From Bacteroides sp. (GTDB taxonomy: Bacteria; Bacteroidota; Bacteroidia; Bacteroidales; Muribaculaceae): a stretch of 33,142 nt of DNA. A program made the position numbers and the translations under genes. The notes beneath the pieces are model-generated. The model was not told the DNA's origin, searched no databases, and was given only the letters and a program-made list of their open reading frames with translations. Shown in pieces: positions 1 to 6,362 of the stretch. Location of the stretch: positions 10,915-44,056 of the forward strand of contig JAAVDF010000033.1 in the NCBI GenBank assembly GCA_014801945.1. Direction: 5' to 3'. Position 1 is the stretch's first letter; each line of letters starts with the position of its first letter.

Positions 1-18
1 CATTTTCGGGACGAGACC

Positions 19-612
19 TTACATCATGCTCAACGCCTTCTTGATAGCGACCTCAACCTTGATGGCAGGATCGGCATCGAAGATCCTCTTCAGCACTTTC
101 TGCGACTGCTGGCGTACAAATCCGAGAGCCGTAAGCGCAGCGAGTGATTCCTCATAGACTTCGCTGTAGGTGCTTGATGCATCGGGCTGTAAAGATAACG
201 TTGCATCGGTAGGTTTTATTTTATCTTTCAGATCAACTATTATCCTTTGTGCGGTTTTTACGCCGATGCCTTTCACATTTTTCAAACGTGAATGATCCCC
301 CGAAACTATCACGGCCTGCAAATCCACAACAGGGATTGATGACAGTATAAGAATAGCTGTGCCCGGGCCTACTCCCGACACACCGATGAGCAGACGAAAC
401 ATCTCTCGCTCTTCCGGGCGAATAAATCCGTAAAGCACATGTGCATCCTCGCGGATCACTTCATGAAGCAACACCTTCAATTCTCCTGCCGAACGCTGGA
501 TTTCCTCAAATGTGGCAATAGAAATATTAACGAGATAACCTATTGAGTTTGCCTCAATGACGGCGTAGGTCGGAGTGATCTCCGTGGCTATACCTTTTAT
601 ATATTCAAGCAT
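19..612 (-). CDS. ruvA: Holliday junction branch migration protein RuvA
   Basis: RuvA is the junction-binding subunit of the RuvABC resolvasome: it clamps four-way DNA junctions and loads the RuvB motor. The product is 197 residues, close to the usual ~200 for the family. It starts MLEYIKGIATEI, the expected OB-fold opening (about residues 1-62). Paired helix-hairpin-helix segments follow, seen as LIGVSGVGPGTA and LKNVKGIGVKTAQRII (about 70-135). The C-terminal RuvB-contact domain (about 150-197) comes after a polar linker. Seen: full-length frame with an ATG start. It is transcribed away from the neighbouring plus-strand unit, and its stop lies 19 bases from the window edge, so its terminator is not visible. 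Assignment is firm. Confidence 0.97.
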   Translation of the reverse strand: MLEYIKGIATEITPTYAVIEANSIGYLVNISIATFEEIQRSAGELKVLLHEVIREDAHVLYGFIRPEEREMFRLLIGVSGVGPGTAILILSSIPVVDLQAVIVSGDHSRLKNVKGIGVKTAQRIIVDLKDKIKPTDATLSLQPDASSTYSEVYEESLAALTALGFVRQQSQKVLKRIFDADPAIKVEVAIKKALSMM

Positions 613-639
613 GATTCCGTTCTTTTATTTTTTCTATGG

Positions 640-647
640 CAAAGATA
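640..647 (-). promoter_or_regulatory. Possible -7 element of ruvA promoter
   Basis: Read on the minus strand this is TATCTTTG, matching the Bacteroidota -7 consensus TAnnTTTG, and it sits 28 bases upstream of the ruvA ATG. No TTTG is found 19-21 bases further upstream, so only half of the promoter is supported. Confidence 0.4.
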
Positions 648-753
648 ATCAAACTCCGGTTATCCTGCGTCATTAAGACACAAAAAGTTCGATTCCTTAC
701 CCTATCATCAAGATCATTAAATCTTCATCAATAAAGAATAAAGGCCTTATCTA

Positions 754-798
754 TTTCTGAAAAAATTGTCTCCTAAACAAGTCAAACTTTTTCAGAAA
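754..798. repeat. Inverted repeat with 11-bp arms
   Basis: TTTCTGAAAAA at 754-764 is matched exactly by TTTTTCAGAAA at 788-798, with 23 bases between. Neither side is followed by a T-run, so it does not look like a terminator. It lies upstream of the 842-873 promoter and is not part of that transcript. It could be a paired protein-binding site; function unknown. Confidence 0.5.
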
Positions 799-841
799 CG
801 GACATTCGGAATGATTTAAGGCTTTCATTAGGAACCTTCCA

Positions 842-873
842 TTTGTATGTTTGAATTATTCTTTGTAGTTTTG
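842..873 (+). promoter_or_regulatory. Promoter of the pseudouridine synthase-gls-galE unit
   Basis: TTTG at 842-845, exactly 20 bases, then TAGTTTTG at 866-873. This matches the Bacteroidota housekeeping promoter (TTTG, 19-21 bp, TAnnTTTG). A start of transcription near 880 would leave a leader of about 47 bases before the ATG at 927. Confidence 0.8.
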
Positions 874-926
874 CAATAACAAGCCCTATTTCTCTCCGTT
901 GGAAAACCCATAAAAGATCTGAAATT

Positions 927-1616
927 ATGCAAGTAGTCTATGAGGACAACCATATAATCATCGTGAACAAAGCTCCGGGTGAGATTGTCCAAGGCGACAA
1001 GACCGGAGACGAGCCCCTCGTGGAGACTGTCAAGACATGGCTTAAAGAAAAATACAACAAGCCGGGCAATGTGTTCTGCGGTGTGGTCCATCGTCTTGAC
1101 CGACCGGTAAGCGGCCTCGTTGTCTTTGCCAAGACTTCAAAAGCACTGACGCGCCTCAACGACATGTTCAGAAACGGAGAGGTCGAAAAGACTTATTGGG
1201 CACTGAGCCGAAACACTCCCGAACCACCCGAAGGAAGATTGGTCCATTTCATAACCACTACCGAACGCAATAACAAAAGCTATGCCTCACTGACTGAAAA
1301 AAAAGGGTCAAAGAAAGCTGCTCTCTCCTACCGGCTACTCGGACGGTCGGACCGTTACAACCTCATAGAAGTAAAGCTTGAAACCGGACGCAAGCATCAG
1401 ATCCGTGTTCAGCTTTCAGCAATAGGTTGTCCGATCAAGGGTGATCTGAAATACGGTGACAAGCGCAGTAATCCTGACGGTTCAATCTCACTTATGGCAC
1501 GTCGCATACGTTTCACTCATCCGGTGTCCGGACAGTTGATCGACGTAACCGCACCTCTCCCATCCGATCCATTGTGGCAAGCATTTGACAAAATCAGGGA
1601 GAATGATGGAGAGTAA
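927..1616 (+). CDS. RluA-family RNA pseudouridine synthase
   Basis: Converts a uridine in structured RNA (rRNA or tRNA) to pseudouridine. The 229-residue protein carries the RluA-family catalytic segment HRLDRPVSGLVVFAKT, with the nucleophilic aspartate at about residue 58, and the downstream block ETGRKHQIRVQLS typical of the family. There is no N-terminal S4 RNA-binding domain, so it belongs with the short single-domain RluA-like enzymes rather than RluD or RluC. Its target cannot be read from sequence. It is first in an apparent operon, with a good promoter at 842-873, and its last codons overlap the start of the next gene. That overlap links it transcriptionally to lipid genes, which looks like convenience rather than shared function. 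Confidence 0.93.
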   Translation: MQVVYEDNHIIIVNKAPGEIVQGDKTGDEPLVETVKTWLKEKYNKPGNVFCGVVHRLDRPVSGLVVFAKTSKALTRLNDMFRNGEVEKTYWALSRNTPEPPEGRLVHFITTTERNNKSYASLTEKKGSKKAALSYRLLGRSDRYNLIEVKLETGRKHQIRVQLSAIGCPIKGDLKYGDKRSNPDGSISLMARRIRFTHPVSGQLIDVTAPLPSDPLWQAFDKIRENDGE

Positions 1617-2439
1617 GAATCGCCCTATGCAGATCGACATAGACTCGGTGCTTCGCGAACGCGCCCCCGGCTATCATCGGTTTATTCCACGCTTCATTAT
1701 ACACACGCTTGAAAAGACAATCTGTCAGGACGGCCTCAATCAACTCCTCAGTCATAATGCCGCCAGAACCGGGGTGGATTTCTGCCGTGGCGTGATCGAT
1801 GACCTCAATGTGAGCTATAATGTGCATGGCTCACTCCCGGCCGACAAGCCCCGCGTCATCATTGTCTCCAATCATCCTCTCGGTGGCCTCGACGGCATGA
1901 TCCTTGCCGACATGGTCTCCGGACAGTACGGCGGAAGGAAAGATATAAAGTTTGTGGTTAACGATCTGTTGACTTTCGTCGAGCCTCTGCGGTCGATTTT
2001 CCTTGGCGTCAACAAGCACGGCAAGCAGTCACGCGATGCCGCCAAGAGCCTTGATGACGCTTTTGACAGCGATGCCCCTATAGTGATGTTTCCGGCCGGT
2101 CTTGTCTCCCGCAAGGGTGACGACGGTGTGATCGCAGACCTAAAATGGAACAAAATGGTGATAAATAAGGCCATCGCTTCACGCCGGGATATAATTCCCG
2201 TGCATTTTGGTGGTGAGAATTCATCGTTTTTTTATAAATTTGCACGATTAAGAACCAAACTTGGGCTGAAATTCAACATCGAGATGATACGGCTTCCCCG
2301 TGAAGTATTCGAAAGCGCGGGGAAAACATTCGATATCAGCATAGGCAAACCCATTCCTTGGGAGAACCTTCACGGAGGAAAAGAGGCGGCATCTGAAGCA
2401 GCGTCACTCCGCGATGAAGTCTATCGTCTCGCACGCTGA
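1603..2439 (+). CDS. glsA: PlsC-like lysophospholipid acyltransferase, probable glycine-lipid O-acyltransferase GlsA
   Basis: A 1-acylglycerol-phosphate acyltransferase-type protein of about 278 residues. The active-site block is seen as SNHPLGGLDG (histidine and aspartate of the acyltransferase motif), followed by an FPAG block that fits the substrate-binding motif. Two adjacent ATGs (1603, 1606) fit the start, just after AGGGAG. A TTG at 1585 in the same frame would add six residues and looks less likely. It overlaps the stop of the preceding gene by 14 bases. Known: in Bacteroides thetaiotaomicron an adjacent pair of a PlsC-like O-acyltransferase (glsA) and a GNAT-like N-acyltransferase (glsB) makes N-acyloxyacyl glycine lipids. 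The same arrangement here supports that role; a general phospholipid acyltransferase remains possible. Confidence 0.75.
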   Translation: MMESKNRPMQIDIDSVLRERAPGYHRFIPRFIIHTLEKTICQDGLNQLLSHNAARTGVDFCRGVIDDLNVSYNVHGSLPADKPRVIIVSNHPLGGLDGMILADMVSGQYGGRKDIKFVVNDLLTFVEPLRSIFLGVNKHGKQSRDAAKSLDDAFDSDAPIVMFPAGLVSRKGDDGVIADLKWNKMVINKAIASRRDIIPVHFGGENSSFFYKFARLRTKLGLKFNIEMIRLPREVFESAGKTFDISIGKPIPWENLHGGKEAASEAASLRDEVYRLAR

Positions 2440-2530
2440 GAATCGCCCGTAAAATCAAACTTATTAAACGTTAGTCCTCTCCCTGATCCTCTCCCGCACT
2501 TTTCACGACAATCTATTTAAGATCTAACCC

Positions 2531-3481
2531 ATGACCGAAAAGATTATCGACCCGATCGACAGCTCACTTATTGCAGCCGAACTCATGCACGACAGATTTC
2601 TACGCGTCACAAACAAAGGCCAGAACGAAATTTATGTTGTGGATGGACGCGAATGTCCGAACACAATGCGCGAGATAGGCAGGCTGCGCGAACTGGCATT
2701 CCGTGCGGCCGGTGGAGGCACCGGCAAGAGCTGTGACATCGATGAGTTTGACCTTATGGATCCGCCATGCCGACAGTTGATCGTGTGGGATCCGGACTCA
2801 CAACTGATCCTCGGAGGATATCGTTTCATCATAGGCAAGGACATCCGCCTTGATGAGAACGGTCGTCCTCGGATAGCCACGAGCCACATGTTCAACTTCT
2901 CAAAGAGTTTCATCGAGCAGTACCTTCCCTCTACCATAGAACTCGGACGCTCGTTTGTCCGACTCGAATACCAGTCATCACGCGCAGGAGCGAAAGCAAT
3001 CTTCGCACTCGACAATCTCTGGGACGGACTGGGCGCGCTCACCGTGGTCTATCCCGAAATAAAATATCTGTTCGGAAAAATGACCATGTACCCCAATTAT
3101 CACCGTGAATGCCGCGACATGATCCTTTACTTCCTTCACAAGCATTTCCCTGACACGGAAGAGCTCGTGCGTCCGATCAGCCCCTGTGCGACGAGCATCG
3201 ACTCGGAGGCCATGAGCAGGATTTTCACTGAGGATGATTTCAAGGAGGACTACAAGATCCTCAATCATGCAATACGTGAATACGGCTTCAATATCCCGCC
3301 GTTGGTCAATTCATACATGAGTCTTTCACCGACCATGAAAATGTTTGGCACGGCCATAAACGATGAATTCGGTGACGTGGAGGAAAGCGGTATTTTCTTT
3401 GCCATATCCGACATTTTCGAGGAAAAGAAACGTCGTCACATAGGCTCGTATAAACCGCAGCATGATTCACATGTAGGATAA
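2531..3481 (+). CDS. glsB: GNAT-like N-acyltransferase, probable glycine N-acyltransferase GlsB
   Basis: A 316-residue member of the OlsB/'hemolysin-like' acyltransferase group, which moves a 3-hydroxyacyl chain from acyl carrier protein to the amino group of an amino acid. Seen: the core includes MREIGRLRELAFR near the N-terminus, LILGGYRFIIG, and IELGRSFVRLEYQ, a strongly conserved stretch in OlsB/GlsB proteins. It starts at an ATG 91 bases after the PlsC-like gene, with no terminator between. Known: GlsB does the first step (monoacyl glycine) and GlsA the second. Membrane amino-acid lipids are common in Bacteroidota and matter for stress tolerance. The exact amino acid (glycine rather than ornithine) is inferred from the lineage. 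Confidence 0.78.
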   Translation: MTEKIIDPIDSSLIAAELMHDRFLRVTNKGQNEIYVVDGRECPNTMREIGRLRELAFRAAGGGTGKSCDIDEFDLMDPPCRQLIVWDPDSQLILGGYRFIIGKDIRLDENGRPRIATSHMFNFSKSFIEQYLPSTIELGRSFVRLEYQSSRAGAKAIFALDNLWDGLGALTVVYPEIKYLFGKMTMYPNYHRECRDMILYFLHKHFPDTEELVRPISPCATSIDSEAMSRIFTEDDFKEDYKILNHAIREYGFNIPPLVNSYMSLSPTMKMFGTAINDEFGDVEESGIFFAISDIFEEKKRRHIGSYKPQHDSHVG

Positions 3482-3537
3482 TGCGGACGTCAGGCAATGA
3501 TGGAAAATAGATAAGAAATAATCAACAGTATTCATAT

Positions 3538-4569
3538 ATGGACAGAATTTTAGTTACAGGTGGTACGGGCTATATCGGCTCACACACCGTGGTCGAACTC
3601 CAACAGGCCGGATATCCGGTTGTCATCATCGACAATCTCTCAAATTCAAACCGCGATGTGCTCGACGGCATTGAGCGTATCACAGGTATTCGTCCTGACT
3701 TCGTAGAGGGTGACTGCACAGATATCGAGACACTCCGCAAACTTTTTGCCGACTACCCCGGCATAAAGGGCATAATAAATTTCGCTGCATCCAAGGCTGT
3801 AGGGGAGAGTATGCAGAAACCGATCCTCTATTACCGCAACAACCTCAACACTCTCATGAACCTCCTTGACCTCATGGCACCAAATGATGTCAAAGGTATC
3901 GTGTTCTCATCATCATGCACTGTCTATGGAGAGCCTGACGAGAATCCTGTGACCGAACAGTCGCCCATCAAAAAGGCAACTTCCCCTTACGGCAACACCA
4001 AGCAGATCTCCGAGGAAATCATCACAGACGTCATCAATGCCGGCGCACCTTTCAAGAGCGTAATCCTCCGTTACTTTAATCCGGTCGGTGCACATCCCTC
4101 TGCAGAGATCGGCGAACTCCCCAACGGTGTGCCTCAGAATTTGATTCCATATCTCACGCAGACAGCTATAGGCATCCGTAAAGAGCTTAGCGTATTCGGC
4201 GATGATTACGACACTCCTGACGGATCTTGCATACGCGACTATATTAATGTGGTCGATCTCGCAAAGGCTCATGTACTGGCGGTGAAACGTATGCTTGAGG
4301 ATAAGAGCGAAGCCAAGATCGAGATATTCAACCTTGGAACAGGCAACGGCGTGTCAGTCCTCGAACTCATCGATACCTTCGAGGAGGCAACCGGTGTGAA
4401 AGTCCCGCATAAGATCGTAGGACGCCGTGCAGGTGACATTGAAAAGGTATGGGCCAATCCTACCTACGCGAATGAAGTGCTCGGCTGGAAAGCCACATCA
4501 ACACTTGAGGATACAATGTGCTCTGCATGGGCATGGCAATGCCGCCTGCGTGAACGCGGAATCATGTAG
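3538..4569 (+). CDS. galE: UDP-glucose 4-epimerase
   Basis: Interconverts UDP-glucose and UDP-galactose with bound NAD, feeding polysaccharide synthesis and the Leloir pathway. The 343-residue protein begins with the nucleotide-binding loop TGGTGYIGSH (residues 7-16). It has the SSSCTVYG active-site strand and the short-chain dehydrogenase catalytic pair in SPYGNTK (Y151, K155). The C-terminal half keeps the sugar-nucleotide elements YFNPVGAHPS, GDDYDTPDGSCIRDYINVVD and NLGTGNG. Length is typical. It follows the acyltransferase by 56 bases and is closed by a strong terminator, so it is likely the last gene of the unit. Confidence 0.95.
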   Translation: MDRILVTGGTGYIGSHTVVELQQAGYPVVIIDNLSNSNRDVLDGIERITGIRPDFVEGDCTDIETLRKLFADYPGIKGIINFAASKAVGESMQKPILYYRNNLNTLMNLLDLMAPNDVKGIVFSSSCTVYGEPDENPVTEQSPIKKATSPYGNTKQISEEIITDVINAGAPFKSVILRYFNPVGAHPSAEIGELPNGVPQNLIPYLTQTAIGIRKELSVFGDDYDTPDGSCIRDYINVVDLAKAHVLAVKRMLEDKSEAKIEIFNLGTGNGVSVLELIDTFEEATGVKVPHKIVGRRAGDIEKVWANPTYANEVLGWKATSTLEDTMCSAWAWQCRLRERGIM

Positions 4570-4621
4570 CACTCACACCCATCAGATAGCTAAGAATCAA
4601 TAATAATTTAGAGACTAATAT

Positions 4622-4664
4622 AAAATCGTCCTTCCGGTTCTGAATCGGAAGGACGATTTTTTTT
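4622..4664 (+). terminator. Rho-independent terminator after galE
   Basis: A perfect 15-bp stem (4622-4636 with 4646-4660), extendable by three weaker pairs, followed by a run of T. It lies 53 bases after the galE stop. The A-run on the left arm would also give a T-run on the minus strand, but no minus-strand gene needs it. Confidence 0.93.
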
Positions 4665-5434
4665 ATAACGGTAAAAAAATGTATAATCAACTGTAACGAA
4701 GCCAAATATTAATACAATCTTGTTACAATGGATAGGACGGTGAGCACTGGAAAATGATACAATTATATTACAATTTCGGGATTTTTCCTGCCATAGCGTT
4801 AACGAACCTTTATCAGTTTAAAACCTGCGTTAAAAGATCGATTTTCAATGAAAATAAGCCTATTATGAAAGAGAAATTTTGAATTTAGGATTGTTATAAC
4901 AGCGAATATCATGAGGATTTCAGGAGTTACAAAGTGATTTTACGCCTAAAACAAATGTTTAGAATCACATTTTACAAATGCAACTTCACAGTTTGACAGA
5001 CTTGTTTCAGAAAGTAAATAGCAAATTTGAGCTCTACAGATTTACAATTTGCATTTACATCGCTACTAATAGTAATCGTAATTACATAATGCAAATTCAA
5101 CTATTTGCTTTTGTTATTTACATAAATCGATATCACCAGTGCAATTTTAATTACATCTCCAATAGAAATTCTCATTCCCCACCACAAATAAGTTGAAATT
5201 ACAATTTCAAATTTTAGACCCTATTATTAAGGTTAAATTTCATTAACAATTAAAATAATTTATTGATTATCAGCGTATATATGAAATTAATCTAAACAAT
5301 AGGTATAACCGGATTAAGACGATTCGGCTAAAATAATCCGTTTATTACTTATTTTCACAATAAATGAGTATAACAAGCTTATTTATCGATATTTTATGCA
5401 TCTAATTCTCAATTACAACTTTAATGGTGTGTTT

Positions 5435-5533
5435 GCAAATTCAAAATTAGCTAAGTTTACCTTTGTAATTGCAAATTCATACAACCTATAGTTGGTTTCG
5501 ATAGCAAATTCGCTATTTTACAAACGCAAATTT
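5435..5533. repeat. Cluster of GCAAATT operator-like words ahead of the HTH gene promoter
   Basis: GCAAATTC occurs at 5435-5442, 5471-5478 and 5504-5511, and GCAAATTT at 5526-5533. The start-to-start steps are 36, 33 and 22 bases, the last two close to whole helical turns. Three copies sit in near-palindromes: TTTGTAATTGCAAA (5462-5475, one mismatch), ATAGCAAATTCGCTAT (5501-5516, one mismatch) and CAAATTTG (5527-5534). The last overlaps the promoter -33 box, which suggests a repressor site. Confidence 0.5.
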
Positions 5534-5562
5534 GTATTTTACAAATTAAATCATTACATTTG
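5531..5562 (+). promoter_or_regulatory. Promoter of the helix-turn-helix gene
   Basis: TTTG at 5531-5534, 20 bases, then TACATTTG at 5555-5562: a full match to the Bacteroidota consensus. Transcription near 5569 would leave about 34 bases of leader before the ATG at 5603. The -33 box is half of the palindrome CAAATTTG, so a protein bound there would block the promoter. Confidence 0.82.
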
Positions 5563-5602
5563 CAATCCAATTACAAATAGAAACTTTCCAAAAGTTTGCA
5601 TT

Positions 5603-6217
5603 ATGGACCTTGTTTCAAGACTCAAACACTATCTTGATTCACGTCAAATCAGCGTCACGCAGTTTGCCGATGAATGTGCTATACCTCGTCCGACCGGAAG
5701 TCAGTTGCTGGCTGGACGTAATAAAAAGGTTAGCGATGAGATTATATCTAAGATACACTCCGCCTACCCCGACCTTAACATCGTATGGCTGATGTTTGGC
5801 GAGGGAAGTATGGTAAACTCTGCAAATATTGAAATCTCAGAGGCTCAAAATGAGCAAAAAAACGATATTTACGTCAGTGAACAACCGGAGGATCAAGGAC
5901 TTGACTTCTCCGTGGACTTCAATGAAAATTTACAAGCAGAAACAGCAGAAAAAAATCAGACATCCGTAACTGCAAACACATTCACTTTCGCAACATCATC
6001 TGAACAACAGAATCCAACCGACAATTTTGACACTCCCCCAGCTAACAATCCCGTTCAAGAAATCGAGAACGATAAAAAAGATAAGCAGGATTCCAATTCA
6101 TTCACTTTGAAAGCCGGAAACGGCAAACGTGTCACAGGAATAGTGGTCTATTATGATGATTGCACCTACGAGTCATTCATTCCTGACCCAAATCACGGAC
6201 ACCCGTTTATGAGATAG
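5603..6217 (+). CDS. Helix-turn-helix DNA-binding protein (XRE/CI-repressor-like)
   Basis: A 204-residue protein in three parts. Residues 1-72 are a lambda-repressor-type helix-turn-helix (RLKHYLDSRQISVTQFADECAIPRP, ending in NIVWLMFGEGSM, the 'W-L-x-G-E-G-x-M' close of this Bacteroidota family). Residues about 73-165 are polar, rich in Gln, Asn, Glu and Thr, and probably disordered. The end (about 166-204) is a compact basic and aromatic segment with GIVVYYDDCTYESF, which looks like a small beta element. The start is set by the promoter at 5531-5562; an in-frame extension to 5492 would run through that promoter. It stands alone between two terminators, and the operator-like cluster in front suggests self-regulation. 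Target genes and any ligand are unknown. Confidence 0.82.
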   Translation: MDLVSRLKHYLDSRQISVTQFADECAIPRPTGSQLLAGRNKKVSDEIISKIHSAYPDLNIVWLMFGEGSMVNSANIEISEAQNEQKNDIYVSEQPEDQGLDFSVDFNENLQAETAEKNQTSVTANTFTFATSSEQQNPTDNFDTPPANNPVQEIENDKKDKQDSNSFTLKAGNGKRVTGIVVYYDDCTYESFIPDPNHGHPFMR

Positions 6218-6294
6218 GTGATCACCGACCCATCTCCCCTATCCCGGCCATATGTTTCGGTCGGCTGTCAAGTCCAATGACTGTCACACCACAT

Positions 6295-6326
6295 TTTGGC
6301 AGTCTGCAAGATTCTGAGTAATTTTG
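6295..6326 (+). promoter_or_regulatory. Promoter of the ABC-F gene, embedded in a terminator hairpin
   Basis: TTTG at 6295-6298, 20 bases, then TAATTTTG at 6319-6326. The spacer contains the left arm of the hairpin at 6299-6334, and the -7 box runs into the right arm. Transcription near 6333 leaves a leader of about 30 bases before the ATG at 6363. Confidence 0.78.
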
Positions 6327-6340
6327 CAGACTGCTTTTTT
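6299..6340 (+). terminator. Terminator of the helix-turn-helix gene, overlapping the next promoter
   Basis: Perfect 11-bp stem GCAGTCTGCAA (6299-6309) with TTGCAGACTGC (6324-6334), a 14-base loop, then six T at 6335-6340. It lies 82 bases after the stop of the helix-turn-helix gene. Its sequence is shared with the ABC-F promoter. Confidence 0.85.
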
Positions 6341-6362
6341 ATTTGAATCAAATCAGCCAAAG

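Larger units (their letters stand above)
613..926. other. Divergent intergenic region between ruvA and the pseudouridine synthase gene
   Basis: This 314-base AT-rich spacer holds the start regions of two divergent units: a possible -7 box for ruvA near 640 and a full promoter for the plus-strand operon at 842-873. Between them lies an 11-bp perfect inverted repeat (754-764 with 788-798). No supported coding frame was seen. Confidence 0.7.
4570..5602. other. Long AT-rich gene-free region upstream of the helix-turn-helix gene
   Basis: About 1 kb without a credible gene. It begins with the galE terminator and ends with the promoter and leader of the helix-turn-helix gene. The composition is far more AT-rich than the flanking genes. 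From about 4970 to 5575 short related words recur: GCAAATT at 5021, 5091, 5435, 5471, 5504 and 5526, its reverse AATTTGC at 5046, and TTACAAA-type words at 4972, 5519, 5539 and 5571. Short frames in it (for example 4978-5196) have repetitive, low-complexity translations and no plausible start context. Confidence 0.7.

Noticed and set aside
686-700. GTTCGATTCC, which resembles a tRNA T-arm
   Set aside because: No matching T stem, acceptor stem or anticodon arm surrounds it, so it is a chance match.
4978-5196. Open frame of 72 codons in the AT-rich spacer
   Set aside because: The translation is low-complexity (Ile, Asn, Tyr, Phe rich) from the repeated AT words, with no promoter box or conserved pattern. 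It looks like chance.
5492-5602. Longer start for the helix-turn-helix protein
   Set aside because: The extra 37 codons run through the promoter (5531-5562) and translate the operator-like repeats. The ATG at 5603 fits the family start.
6324-6362. TTG start for the ABC-F protein 13 codons upstream
   Set aside because: It lies in the -7 box and terminator stem. The ATG at 6363 starts MSISINSLKVEF, as expected for an ABC-F protein.
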